Position numbers and translations under genes: made by a program
Assembly: GCF_002216065.1 (NCBI RefSeq)
Contig: NZ_CP022282.1
Coordinates: 2,728,001-2,792,000, forward strand
Origin: Chryseobacterium sp. T16E-39
GTDB lineage: Bacteria; Bacteroidota; Bacteroidia; Flavobacteriales; Weeksellaceae
Direction of reading: 5' to 3'
Length of the DNA: 64,000 nucleotides
In this document: one piece after another, positions 53,001 to 61,604 of the stretch
Layout: the number at the start of each line of letters is the position of its first letter
Position numbering within the stretch: the stretch's first letter is position 1
The notes under the pieces: model-generated
Databases searched by the model: none
What the model saw: only the letters and a program-made list of their open reading frames with translations
Told to the model about the DNA's origin: nothing

Positions 53001-53181
53001 GGTTAATATCTCCGGATATAATCTTGCAATGTGGAAAAAATCTAAAAACCTGTACTCAGATCCTGACTTTAAAATAGGGGTAGGAAATGATAGTAAAGAC
53101 CCATCAAAAGTCGGTTCTGGAAATGATATCCAGGATCCTTCCAGCCGCTGGTTTGGAATAGGCTTTAACCTTAAATTTTAA
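50005..53181 (+). CDS. SusC/RagA TonB-linked outer membrane protein
   Basis: A 1058-residue TonB-dependent receptor with the full SusC layout: signal peptide (~1-20), carboxypeptidase-like regulatory domain (~21-95, 'GVSGVSVTDKNTGKSATTDENGNF'-type strands), TonB box region 'IEGVVITALGIAKKKEKIGY', plug (~110-230, 'NINVLKGATASALYGSRGR'), and 22-strand barrel ending 'RWFGIGFNLKF'. It takes up a ligand through the outer membrane with energy from TonB-ExbBD. It is the first gene of a SusC-SusD-phospholipase C operon, so its ligand may be a phosphorylated head group or glycerophospholipid product. A Pho-like site and -7 box precede it. Confidence 0.92.
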   Translation: MKKTLATFAIFLLPLYLTAQEINISGNVKSENGTGVSGVSVTDKNTGKSATTDENGNFTITANPKDILEFFSPDYSSYTVEVSSKRQYSIVLKKVNEKQIEGVVITALGIAKKKEKIGYSTQEVGTKQFESITTPSIGNLFSGQVAGLNISNPTGMQQAPEFTLRGNSNLVFVIDGVIVEKEVFQNLDPNNIDNINVLKGATASALYGSRGRYGAVLITTKSAKKKGFTVEFSQNTMISAGFTNLPKTQTQYGNGSHGKYEFWDGADGGVNDGDMIWGPKFVPGLKIAQWNSPIRDKTTGQVIPWYGTVAGSQYNDKSRYERVPIDWEYHDNLNTFLKPAVINNNSFSVSYKSNKDIYRLSGNFMNYDDRVPDASLKRYGINFSSENHLTDKLIFDTKFNFTQTFTPNIPNYDYNPSGHMYTILIWMGGDVNGKDLKNHMWVPGQEGRTQANWNYAWYNNPWFGANYYKNQNRTDVINAQTGLEYKVTKDFSVKGKVSIVENHNKQEILSPYSYFNYSAPRSGGYILNDEKTWNLNSDVLATYKKKFSENFDIAVNAGASTFYYKNNKDNASTDGLKVPEQYELSNSAGAIKYYDYLKEKLIYSTYGTIDIGLYNAFFFNVSGRNDWSSTLPKANRSYFYPSASLSAVISNLVKMPESINLLKLSASWAKVAYDFQPYSIRNYYLNNDGITFNGNPTNYYPTTLNYENSLKPEQTKSYELGLSAGLFNNRVTLDATYFRTLDYNNILQFPSAESSGFKSQYVNGNEYTTKGFEVSLGLVPVRTKDFTWRSLINWSTYEQKLTSIYDNMSNYRNIQLGERMDSYYDYTWQKSPEGKVILNAETGMPTKATTPTNLGHFNPDWTFGFNNTFKYKKFTLNIGIDGSVGGVMRSQVVEKMWWGGKHPNSVQYRDQEYANPGTYYFVPDGVNYNAATGTYTPHTKPISFQDWAQNYPYQARVTEAESEEFANVFDRTFVKLRSVILEYDFSYLLNPKGFVKNFTVNISGYNLAMWKKSKNLYSDPDFKIGVGNDSKDPSKVGSGNDIQDPSSRWFGIGFNLKF

Positions 53182-53203
53182 TTAAAATAATATTTCAGTC
53201 AAA

Positions 53204-54679
53204 ATGAAAAACATTATAAAATCATTCCTCCTTATAGGAGCTTTCGCACTGACGTCATGTGAAACCAGCCTTGATACCATCAATGAAAATCCAAATGATC
53301 AGGCCAGTATTGATCCTAAATCTCTTCTAACCTATGTTGCAAAAGATGCTTTCCAGGTAAATGGAGATAATATGTATGCCTCTAGAATGATGATCGGAAC
53401 AGATGGAGAAAACTCATACCAATATATGAAATGGAATGAAGCCTCTTTTGAAATCTACACTAAAGGGCTTTTAAACACGGGTAAGATCATACAGGAAGCG
53501 GAGAGGATCAATAATAAAAACTATATTGCTATTGGTAAATTTTTCAGAGCTTATTATTTTTATAATCTAAGTTTAAAATTGGGAAGTATACCCTATTCAG
53601 AGGCAGTAAAAGGAGAATCTGGAATTACTCAACCTAAATATGATAGTCAGGAAGCAGTAATGTCCGGAATATTAACTGAGCTGAAAGAAGCCAATGACCT
53701 CATCAATACGAGTGATAAAATAGAAGGAGATATTGTTTATAATGGTGATGCTACCAAATGGAAAAAACTTATTAATTCTTTTCGCCTGAAAATTTTAATT
53801 TCGCTTTCCAAAAAAACAACGGTAGGAAATTACACTATTGCCACAGAATTTGCTTCTATTGCAGGAAGCCAGCCTTTGATGTCTTCCATTACAGATAATG
53901 GAGAACTTAAGTTTGCAGATGCTGCAGACAGCCGATATACGATGTTCAATAACAGTGGGTATGGTTCAAGTTTATACATGGCAGATTATTTTATCAACTT
54001 ATTTAAAAGCAGACAGGATCCACGCCTATTTACTTTCGCTGCTCAAACAACAGGAGCAAAAGAAGCAGGAAAACCAATCACTGATTTTACAGGATACAAT
54101 GGAGGAAATCCAACATCTCCATATTCCGATAATGCGGCGTTAGTGGCTGCAAAAAACATTTCAAAAGTTAATGACCGTTTTTATAAGGATCCTACTAATG
54201 AGCCATCTTCAGTCCTTAGCTATCCTGAGTTAGAATTTATTTTGGCAGAGGCCACTGCAAGGGGGTGGATTTCAGGTTCTGCTAAAACGCATTATGACAA
54301 TGCCATTAAAGGGAGCTTTAGTTTTTATCAGACCTATGTTAAGAATCCAAATCTCTATTTTTCAGGATTTAATGTCAATAACTATTTAACGACTCCTTTA
54401 GTTGTTTACGATAACTCCGCATCATTACCCAATCAGCTGGAGAAAATTATGACCCAAAAATATATGACAATGTTCCATCAGTCACAATGGACATCCTATT
54501 ATGATTACTTAAGAACCGGGTATCCTAATTATCCTTTACAGACTGGGGTTGCAGCACCATTCAGATTCAGATATCCACAGAGTGAATATAATTATAACAA
54601 TGCCAATCTTAAAGCGGCTCTGGCAGCTCAGTATGGTGGAAATGACAATATTAACTCAAAGCCTTGGTGGTTACAATAA
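53204..54679 (+). CDS. SusD/RagB-family outer membrane lipoprotein
   Basis: A 491-residue surface lipoprotein (lipobox 'FALTSC', Cys19) of the SusD_2-like group. 'KFFRAYYFYNLSLKLGSIPY' is the TPR-like helix, 'SYPELEFILAEATARGWI' the second, and the C-terminus 'RYPQSEYNYNNANLKAAL' with a final 'PWW' is typical. It forms a complex with the SusC protein whose gene ends 22 bases upstream and holds the ligand over the channel. The phospholipase C gene follows 79 bases downstream. The probable ligand is a phosphorylated compound, inferred from context. Confidence 0.88.
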   Translation: MKNIIKSFLLIGAFALTSCETSLDTINENPNDQASIDPKSLLTYVAKDAFQVNGDNMYASRMMIGTDGENSYQYMKWNEASFEIYTKGLLNTGKIIQEAERINNKNYIAIGKFFRAYYFYNLSLKLGSIPYSEAVKGESGITQPKYDSQEAVMSGILTELKEANDLINTSDKIEGDIVYNGDATKWKKLINSFRLKILISLSKKTTVGNYTIATEFASIAGSQPLMSSITDNGELKFADAADSRYTMFNNSGYGSSLYMADYFINLFKSRQDPRLFTFAAQTTGAKEAGKPITDFTGYNGGNPTSPYSDNAALVAAKNISKVNDRFYKDPTNEPSSVLSYPELEFILAEATARGWISGSAKTHYDNAIKGSFSFYQTYVKNPNLYFSGFNVNNYLTTPLVVYDNSASLPNQLEKIMTQKYMTMFHQSQWTSYYDYLRTGYPNYPLQTGVAAPFRFRYPQSEYNYNNANLKAALAAQYGGNDNINSKPWWLQ

Positions 54680-54702
54680 AACTCTAACATTTTAATTTAC
54701 TT

Positions 54703-54744
54703 GAAAGAAATCGCCGGAAATACTATTATCTTGCGGTTTCTTTC
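54703..54744 (+). promoter_or_regulatory. Hairpin between SusD and phospholipase C
   Basis: GAAAGAAATCGC and GCGGTTTCTTTC form a 12-bp stem (one G-T pair) with an 18-base loop. It may be a partial terminator or mRNA-stability hairpin that separates SusD from PLC. A weak promoter (TATCTTGC, with TTG 23 bases upstream) lies within it. Confidence 0.45.
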
Positions 54745-54758
54745 TTATTTAATTCAAC

Positions 54759-57104
54759 ATGAACAGAAAAGAATTTTTACAGAAGTCAAGTTTGTTGTTG
54801 GCTGGTTTAGGAACTTCAAGTGTCTTACATCCTTCCATTTTAAAAGCACTTACTATAGAACCCGCTGCTTTATCCACATTTTACGATGCCGAACATGTCG
54901 TTATTCTCATGCAGGAGAACCGTTCATTTGATCATGCTTTCGGTTCATTAAAAGGTGTAAGGGGCTTCCTTGATAAGAAAGCTTTCGTAAAACAAGATGG
55001 ACAATCTGTTTTTTTTCAGAAAGGAAATGATGGGAAATATGCTTCTCCTGCCCGTTTAGATTTAAGAAATACAAAATCTACCTGGATGAGTTCATTGCCT
55101 CACTCCTGGTCCGACCAACAAAAAGCTTTTAATAAAGGAAAATACGACCAGTGGTTACAATCAAAATCTTCAGGAAATAAAGATTATAAAAACATCCCAC
55201 TTACCTTAGGCTATTATAACCGTGAAGATCTACCATTTTATTATCAACTGGCCGATGCATTTACCATATTCGATCAATATTTTTGTTCTTCCCTTACCGG
55301 TACGACGCCGAACCGTCTTTTTCATTGGTCAGGAACTTTAAGAGAGCAGCAAACCGGTAAAGTAAAAGCCAATGTTTATAATGAAAATATTGACTATGAT
55401 AAGAACCATCAGGCGAGATGGAAAAGTTTTCCCGAAATATTAGAAGATCAAAATGTTTCGTGGAAGATATATCAAAATGAAATCAGCCTTCCCAAGGGAA
55501 TGTCCGGAGAACAGGAAGCCTGGCTAAGTAATTTTACAGATAATCCTATCGAATGGTTTTCATCATTTAATGTCAAATTCTCAAAAGGATATTATAAAAA
55601 CATCCCTAATATTATCAATTACCTGAAACAGGAAATTGAAAAAAATCCCAATCAAAAAGAAAAATTAGAAGGATTGATTGCAGAACTCCAGGAAGATCTG
55701 ATAAAATATCATCCGGATAATTATTCAAAATTATCCCAGAAGGACAGGAATCTTCATGAAAAGGCGTTTACCACTAATTCGGGAGATCCTGATTTTTGGA
55801 ATTTAGAAATAGGAAATGATGAGCATGGAGAAAAATTAGTCGTCCCAAAAGGAGATGTATTATTCCAGTTCCGTAAAGATGTAGAAGAGAAAAAACTTCC
55901 ATTAGTTTCGTGGCTGGTTGCTCCGGAACATTTTTCAGACCATCCCGGCTCACCCTGGTATGGAGCCTGGTACATTTCTGAGGTTTTAAATATTCTTACA
56001 AAAGATCCTGAAACCTGGAAAAAAACCATCTTCATTATTAATTATGATGAAAATGATGGATATTTTGATCATGTTTTGCCATTTGCCCCTCCATTAAATC
56101 CAAGCCAGCCTGTTGATATGAACGGGAAAGAGGGCTCGGAATATGTGAATAAAAACCAGGAGTATATGTCTTCTCCCAAGGTAAAAGATTATGAACGTAT
56201 TGAAGGAACCGTCGGTTTGGGATACAGAGTACCTATGATCATAGCCTCGCCATGGACAAAAGGGGGCTTTGTAAATTCTGAAGTTTCAGATCATACTTCT
56301 GTATTGCAGTTTCTTGAGAAGTTTATTAAGAAAAAATTCAATAAGGATACTACTGTGGAGAACATCAGCGAATGGAGAAGGGCTATTTGCGGAGATCTTA
56401 TTTCAGCTTTCAACTCTTCTAATGTTAAAGCACCACAGATGGATTATCTGGATCAGAAGGAATATGCAAAAACCATCAATGCTGCTAAAAATAAACCTGT
56501 TCCAGATCTAAAATGGCATTCGGAAAATGAGCTTAGTGATACCTTATTGGAAATTCAGGAAAGAGGGATAAAGCCTTCTAATGCATTACCCTACAACTAT
56601 CATGTCAATCTGGAGGGTGAGCATATTACCATGACCAATCTTAAAGAGGCAGGAATTCCTTTACTGATCTATGACAGGACAAAATTTGAAAACGGGAATT
56701 ATTATTTTTCATATGCCTTGTATTCAAAACAGAAATTATCACATTCTGTATCTTTTGACAGGTATGATTACGAAGTCTTTGGTCCGAATGGTTTCTTTAG
56801 GAAATTCAAAGGAACTCAAAAACCTGATTTTGAAATTCAATTAATAAATGATATCCAAAATACCGGGGTTCAACTGATCTTCAAAAAGAATACAAAAGAA
56901 AACATTTCTGTACTTCTGGAAGATCTTTATGAGAAAAACAGCAAAACAATCAGCTTCAACAAAAATGAAGAAAGATTACCTATCAGCCTGAATAAAAATA
57001 AAGGATGGTATGATTTAAAACTGACTATTCGGGATCATACCTGGCATTTTTCAGGGAGAATAGAAACAGGAAAAACCTCGATTTCAGATCCCCACTGGGT
57101 GTAA
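54759..57104 (+). CDS. Phosphocholine-specific phospholipase C
   Basis: A 781-residue enzyme of the phosphoesterase family (acid-phosphatase/PLC-type). The N-terminal 'MNRKEFLQKSSLLLAGLG' is a Tat-like signal lacking a twin Arg. The active-site opening 'EHVVILMQENRSFDHAFG' (Glu, Asn, Asp as metal ligands, and the Asn/Ser/Thr nucleophile region), 'TGTTPNRLFHWSGT', 'NYDENDGYFDHV' and 'SDHTSVLQFLEKF' are conserved. The C-terminal ~200 residues form the DUF756 beta domains. It cleaves phosphocholine from phosphatidylcholine or sphingomyelin. Export is predicted. It is the last gene of the SusC-SusD-PLC operon. Confidence 0.88.
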   Translation: MNRKEFLQKSSLLLAGLGTSSVLHPSILKALTIEPAALSTFYDAEHVVILMQENRSFDHAFGSLKGVRGFLDKKAFVKQDGQSVFFQKGNDGKYASPARLDLRNTKSTWMSSLPHSWSDQQKAFNKGKYDQWLQSKSSGNKDYKNIPLTLGYYNREDLPFYYQLADAFTIFDQYFCSSLTGTTPNRLFHWSGTLREQQTGKVKANVYNENIDYDKNHQARWKSFPEILEDQNVSWKIYQNEISLPKGMSGEQEAWLSNFTDNPIEWFSSFNVKFSKGYYKNIPNIINYLKQEIEKNPNQKEKLEGLIAELQEDLIKYHPDNYSKLSQKDRNLHEKAFTTNSGDPDFWNLEIGNDEHGEKLVVPKGDVLFQFRKDVEEKKLPLVSWLVAPEHFSDHPGSPWYGAWYISEVLNILTKDPETWKKTIFIINYDENDGYFDHVLPFAPPLNPSQPVDMNGKEGSEYVNKNQEYMSSPKVKDYERIEGTVGLGYRVPMIIASPWTKGGFVNSEVSDHTSVLQFLEKFIKKKFNKDTTVENISEWRRAICGDLISAFNSSNVKAPQMDYLDQKEYAKTINAAKNKPVPDLKWHSENELSDTLLEIQERGIKPSNALPYNYHVNLEGEHITMTNLKEAGIPLLIYDRTKFENGNYYFSYALYSKQKLSHSVSFDRYDYEVFGPNGFFRKFKGTQKPDFEIQLINDIQNTGVQLIFKKNTKENISVLLEDLYEKNSKTISFNKNEERLPISLNKNKGWYDLKLTIRDHTWHFSGRIETGKTSISDPHWV

Positions 57105-57129
57105 TAAAAATTGATCTAAAAAATTGTAT

Positions 57130-57160
57130 AGCCTTGCATGTTTGTGTGCAAGGCTTTTTT
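57130..57160 (+). terminator. Terminator after the phospholipase C gene
   Basis: AGCCTTGCA and TGCAAGGCT form a 9-bp stem with an 8-base loop and a run of seven Ts. Confidence 0.88.
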
Positions 57161-57382
57161 TGTAAAAGTATAATTGTAATACTCATCAATCCTTGAATTA
57201 ATAGGTGAAATCAAGGTATTGACATAGATCTTTAAAATTATTATTTCTCTAATTTGTGACAAAAAATATACCATGCATCCCATCTAAAATAAGGATTTAA
57301 TAAATCATAAAATTTATAAAATCTTTTATTCTTTACCTTAATTTTATTACCTTCACTTAGAAATTAACCATAACTAACTACC

Positions 57383-57961
57383 ATGAAAAAATTTAAATTT
57401 CCATTATCCCTATCTTTAATTGCCTTCGCAATTTCGGCTAATGTAAGTGCACAAGACACAAACACAGACAATCACACAATAACGATTAGTGTTCCAGAGG
57501 TCGCTCTTGTCGACATTGAACCTGCAGCTACTAAAAACATTACTTTAGGATTTACCGCTCCAACAGAAGCCGGGCAACCTATTGTAGCAAGTCCTGCAAA
57601 TACAACACTTTGGCTCAACTATTCTTCAATAAAATCAGTTGCAGATCCTACACGTAACGTTACTGTAAGATTAAATGCATTAATTCCGGGAGTAGATATT
57701 AACGTTACTGCAGCTGCAGCTACAGGTTCTGGAGGAGGGACATTAGGAACACCTTCAGCTCTATTAACATTAAGTGCCGCAGATCAAACCATTATTTCAG
57801 GAATTGGTAGTGCTTATACAGGGAATGGTGCCAATAACGGTCACAATCTAACCTATGCTTTAGCAGCAGGTAGTGGGCCTGGTGGAGTAGCGACCTATGC
57901 AGATCTACAAGCAACAGCAACTACTGTTGCGACTGTAACCTATACTATTTCGGACAATTAA
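57383..57961 (+). CDS. Secreted pilin-like subunit, paralogue 1
   Basis: A 192-residue secreted protein with a signal peptide (~1-23, ending VSAQ). The mature protein is almost all predicted beta strand, low in Cys, rich in Ala, Thr and Gly. Shared with the 174-residue protein at 61601 are 'F-x-APTEAG', 'NYSS/NYTS', 'IPGxDI', 'GGGTLGTP', 'GNGANNGH' and the last strand 'TVTYTISDN', a pattern like the C-terminal donor strand of chaperone-usher pilins. I do not recognise a Pfam family. It is the first gene of the five-gene set and is followed by a 15-bp hairpin. A weak -7-like match (TACCTTCA) lies upstream. Function is inferred as a surface-fibre subunit. Confidence 0.6.
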   Translation: MKKFKFPLSLSLIAFAISANVSAQDTNTDNHTITISVPEVALVDIEPAATKNITLGFTAPTEAGQPIVASPANTTLWLNYSSIKSVADPTRNVTVRLNALIPGVDINVTAAAATGSGGGTLGTPSALLTLSAADQTIISGIGSAYTGNGANNGHNLTYALAAGSGPGGVATYADLQATATTVATVTYTISDN

Positions 57962-57980
57962 TATCTGAAAATACATATTT

Positions 57981-58018
57981 GAATAAGAAGAAATTGACTA
58001 CGTAATTTCTTCTTATTC
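57981..58018 (+). promoter_or_regulatory. Perfect 15-bp hairpin after the first subunit gene
   Basis: GAATAAGAAGAAATT (57981-57995) and AATTTCTTCTTATTC (58004-58018) pair perfectly around an 8-base loop (GACTACGT). No strong T-run follows. It could partly terminate transcription, or protect the upstream message from decay, giving more of the first subunit than of the downstream chaperone/usher-like proteins. The hairpin is 20 bases after the stop codon. Confidence 0.6.
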
Positions 58019-58051
58019 TCTATTGCCTGATATTCAACTCAAAAACCCTCA

Positions 58052-58858
58052 ATGAGAATGATAAAGCGTATCTATATACTAATTTTCTTTATCCTGCCTT
58101 TTGTATTTTTAAATGCAAGTATTGTAGTCCTTAATGGACTTACCCACAGCTATAAAGTAGAAAACGGCCAGGTTTACAAAGGAAAAATTGCCTTACAAAA
58201 TACAGGGAGTACCTCTCAAAATGTAAAAATATTCTTACAGGATTTTTCTTATCAGTCAAATGGCTCTATCTATTATACGACCCCACACACCAATGAAAAA
58301 ACAAATGCAGACTGGATTAAACTTAATACCACTTTCCTTACGCTGAAAGCCAAAGAGAAAACTGAAGTCTTTTATGAAATCACTATTCCCAATAATCTTA
58401 CCATGGCAGGTAGTTATTGGAGTGTAATCATCGTCGAGCCTGTAGAAGACATAAAACCAAGTGATAGCAAACAGGGAGTAAATATTACTTCTATTGTAAG
58501 ATATGCTATCCAGATCATTACAGATTATGATTCTGAAAAGGTAAAACCCGATCTGAAATTTGAAAGTATAAAAATAGATAAAGAAGAGGGCAAGCGAATA
58601 TTAAAGATCGCTATTGCTAATCACGGAGTAATCTACTGTAAATCCAGTGCATCTGTCGAAATATACAATCGGAAAAGCGGAGAAAAGGTAGGTACTTTTT
58701 CCACCCAGGCAATGGGATTATTACCTCAGACATCCAAATTATTTCCCATTGATATTAGTAAAATGCCCCCCGACAAATACAATGCGGTCATTATTGCAAC
58801 TGATGAAGATGAAAATGCATTTGCTCTTAATGTGGAATTAGAAGTAAAAAATGATTAA
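58052..58858 (+). CDS. Two-domain periplasmic chaperone-like protein
   Basis: A 268-residue protein with a signal peptide (~1-22, 'YILIFFILPFVFLNAS'). Residues ~25-135 look like an Ig-like fold: 'GQVYKGKIALQNTGS', 'WIKLNTTFLTLKAKEKTEV', 'TIPNNLTMAGSYWSVIIVEP'. Residues ~165-268 form a second beta domain ('RILKIAIANHGVIY', 'GLLPQTSKLFPIDISKMPPDKYNAVII'). The two-domain arrangement recalls pilus chaperones (PapD-type) and the DUF916/DUF3324 proteins of the WxL system, but no signature residue proves either. The stop overlaps the next start by 8 bases. Probable role: folding or transfer of the subunits. Confidence 0.55.
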   Translation: MRMIKRIYILIFFILPFVFLNASIVVLNGLTHSYKVENGQVYKGKIALQNTGSTSQNVKIFLQDFSYQSNGSIYYTTPHTNEKTNADWIKLNTTFLTLKAKEKTEVFYEITIPNNLTMAGSYWSVIIVEPVEDIKPSDSKQGVNITSIVRYAIQIITDYDSEKVKPDLKFESIKIDKEEGKRILKIAIANHGVIYCKSSASVEIYNRKSGEKVGTFSTQAMGLLPQTSKLFPIDISKMPPDKYNAVIIATDEDENAFALNVELEVKND

Positions 58859-61604
58859 AACTTGGGCTTTATATCTTATCATACTATTCCCAGCACTTAT
58901 TTTTTCACAGCAACAATCTAGAGAAATTGTCAAAAAAGATAGTCTACTGCCGGGAACAGCTACCTCTATTTCCTTTTCTCTGGAAAACACCACCTCTCAA
59001 AAGAAAATATATGATATCTGGATTGAAACTTCAAATCAGTACATTATTCCTATTTTAAAGAAAAATGAGTTTTCAATAGAGCCATCTCAAACGGCCTTAT
59101 ATATTGTTCCTCTCCGTATTGCGACTGAAACACCCCATGGAAAATATACTGTAACATTACGCGCCAATGAAAAAAATACAGGTGAACAAATTGTAAAAAA
59201 GTTGGACATAGATGTTGTAGGAGTCCGCAAGCTCACGCTTACATCTATAAACTCTCCTGAATATGTAAAAGCAGGTGAAACGATTACTTCTACTTTCCTA
59301 CTTAAAAATAGCGGAAATGTCACCGAAAAATTAATTCTGGAAAGCAAAAATGCCGTTGTAGATCACGATGCTACTTTATTTTTACCACCCGGTGAAACCA
59401 AAATAATTAATGTTACTAAAAATACGAATCCTGACTTAGGAAAAAACGAATATCAAAACCTTAATCTGTCTGTATATTCAACAGATAACCCAAAAGAAAA
59501 CCAAACTGCCTATAGCAGTACTAAAATAATTTCTACCAAACCGAGTGAGGACGACATCTACCAACGCTTACCGGTTTCAGCCTCCCTGGCTTTTATTGGC
59601 ATGAAGAACAGAGGAGAATATCATGACGGATTTCAGGGAGAGTTATATGGTAAGGGGACACTAGATAAAGAAAATAAGGGAACACTGGAATTTCACGCAG
59701 TAACTTCAAATCCTGTTCAATTTAATTCATTTACCCAGTACGAAGAATATTTCATTAATTACAGACGGGATAATTATTTTGTCCATCTGGGGGACAAAAC
59801 CTACTCTTCTTCTTATCTTACAGAATACGCGAGGTATGGACGTGGAGGGGAAATGCGTTATAACTTTAAAAAATTCAGTATTGGTGGTTTTTATAACCAT
59901 CCCAGATTTTTCCGTGATATTAAAGATGAATTCAATGTCTACTCCACTTATAAGCTGAATAAAGAATCTGAAATTACTGCCGGTTATCTGTATAAAATTC
60001 CACGATTAGATGAAACAGTATTAAGTTTTAGTGGTCTCAGGCTGGATTCAAATGCGCATCTCCCCTATGCAACCGGAAAGTTCAAAATTAACAAAAACCT
60101 GGATGTATCCGGAGAAGTGGCATACAGCAAAACCGACCAAACCGAAGGAAACGCTTATATGATTCAGGTCCTGGGAAGCTACGAAAGAATCAATGGGAAT
60201 ATCATGTACATGAGATCAAGTCCTAAATTTGCAGGTTATTTTAGTAATACGAGTACATTTAACGGAAATGTACAGTATAAAATTTCCTCACGATTTAACG
60301 TTTTTGCGAACTATGTTCAAGATGCCAGAAATTTCCAACGGGATACTTTATTTCTGGCTGCTCCTTATAGAAATTATCTTCAATATGGAGTCAGCTATAA
60401 GTATTCGAGAAGTGGCACGGCGATGTTTTATAATGGATATCAAAAATACCAGGATAGACTGGAACCAAGACAGTTCGATTATTATGAAAGGTTCTTCAGG
60501 TTAAGCATTGATCAGCAGATCGGTATATTTCTGGTAAATGTACAGGGTCAATTAGGAAAAACAGATAATTATCTTATTGGATTTACGGGCAATTCAAGTT
60601 TTTACAGTGCCAATTTATCTTTTGAAAAATTCAGAACTTCATTTAATGTATTTGGAAGCTATGCCATAACATCGCGCTATCAAATGAAGAATGAGAAACA
60701 AATTTATTATGGAGCCCGGATAGTAAGCCGGTTTTCTCCCAAAACCGAACTCAGTATTTTCTATCAGAACAACTATATTCCTGAGGAATACTTCAATGAC
60801 AGAAATCTTTTTGAAGTCCTTTTTCGTCAACGCATTTTTCCTGGACATGAGTTTGATGTATCCGGACGATATGCTTTACAACGAGGTGAGTTAGGAAATA
60901 AAGATTTTATATTTTCATTACGCTACACCTGGCGCCTTAATGTTCCCGTAAAAAAAATAGCTGAATACACAACGCTTTCCGGAAACATTGGTAACCTTGG
61001 AGTAAAAAAGACAGAAGGTATCAGGCTTGTAATGGGCAGTCATCTTTCAGTAACTGATAAAAACGGGAATTTTATATTTAAAAATGTAAGCCCGGGAGAT
61101 TACTTACTTGAAATAGATCGGTCTACTACTGAAATCAATGATATCTCAGACATCAGCCTCCCTGCTCCTGTAATCTTATCCAATAAAGAGAATGTATTTA
61201 ATTTTGGGTTAACTACAGCAGCAAATATTCAGGGGACTATACAATTTAATGAAACGGCGGACAAAGATCAGATAAGTTTTGCTCAGCTCTCATTGAAGAA
61301 AGAGAAAAAGAAAAAAGAGAGTATTATTATCGAGGCTTCTAATGGTGAACAAATCTACAGGAAAGTTGCTTTTATAGGGGAAGGTTTTGATTTCACTTAT
61401 CTGCGTCCGGGAGAATGGAATGTTAAGCTTTACAGAAATGGATTAGATAAAAGGTATAAAATTTCAGTCGATAACTTTCATTTTACATTGAAGTCATCAG
61501 AAACTAAAACCCTAACCGTTGAAGTCATAAAACAACAAACTGAAGTTAAATATCAGAAGGAAAGTATAAAAGTGGGCTATAATACAATAAAAAGACAAAA
61601 ATGA
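58851..61604 (+). CDS. Usher-like outer membrane barrel protein
   Basis: A 917-residue protein: signal peptide (~1-19), two N-terminal Ig-like domains (~20-235, 'SISFSLENTTSQKKIYDIW', 'TITSTFLLKNSGNVTEKLIL'), a long region of alternating aromatic amphipathic strands (~240-700, e.g. 'YFINYRRDNYFVHLGDKTY') typical of an outer membrane beta-barrel, and C-terminal beta domains (~700-900) including a carboxypeptidase-like segment 'VTDKNGNFIFKNVSPGDYLLE'. The layout resembles an usher (N-terminal periplasmic domain, barrel, C-terminal domains), although it is not obviously homologous to known ushers. It overlaps the chaperone-like gene by 8 bases and the next gene by 4 bases. Location in the outer membrane is inferred. 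Confidence 0.55.
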   Translation: MIKTWALYLIILFPALIFSQQQSREIVKKDSLLPGTATSISFSLENTTSQKKIYDIWIETSNQYIIPILKKNEFSIEPSQTALYIVPLRIATETPHGKYTVTLRANEKNTGEQIVKKLDIDVVGVRKLTLTSINSPEYVKAGETITSTFLLKNSGNVTEKLILESKNAVVDHDATLFLPPGETKIINVTKNTNPDLGKNEYQNLNLSVYSTDNPKENQTAYSSTKIISTKPSEDDIYQRLPVSASLAFIGMKNRGEYHDGFQGELYGKGTLDKENKGTLEFHAVTSNPVQFNSFTQYEEYFINYRRDNYFVHLGDKTYSSSYLTEYARYGRGGEMRYNFKKFSIGGFYNHPRFFRDIKDEFNVYSTYKLNKESEITAGYLYKIPRLDETVLSFSGLRLDSNAHLPYATGKFKINKNLDVSGEVAYSKTDQTEGNAYMIQVLGSYERINGNIMYMRSSPKFAGYFSNTSTFNGNVQYKISSRFNVFANYVQDARNFQRDTLFLAAPYRNYLQYGVSYKYSRSGTAMFYNGYQKYQDRLEPRQFDYYERFFRLSIDQQIGIFLVNVQGQLGKTDNYLIGFTGNSSFYSANLSFEKFRTSFNVFGSYAITSRYQMKNEKQIYYGARIVSRFSPKTELSIFYQNNYIPEEYFNDRNLFEVLFRQRIFPGHEFDVSGRYALQRGELGNKDFIFSLRYTWRLNVPVKKIAEYTTLSGNIGNLGVKKTEGIRLVMGSHLSVTDKNGNFIFKNVSPGDYLLEIDRSTTEINDISDISLPAPVILSNKENVFNFGLTTAANIQGTIQFNETADKDQISFAQLSLKKEKKKKESIIIEASNGEQIYRKVAFIGEGFDFTYLRPGEWNVKLYRNGLDKRYKISVDNFHFTLKSSETKTLTVEVIKQQTEVKYQKESIKVGYNTIKRQK

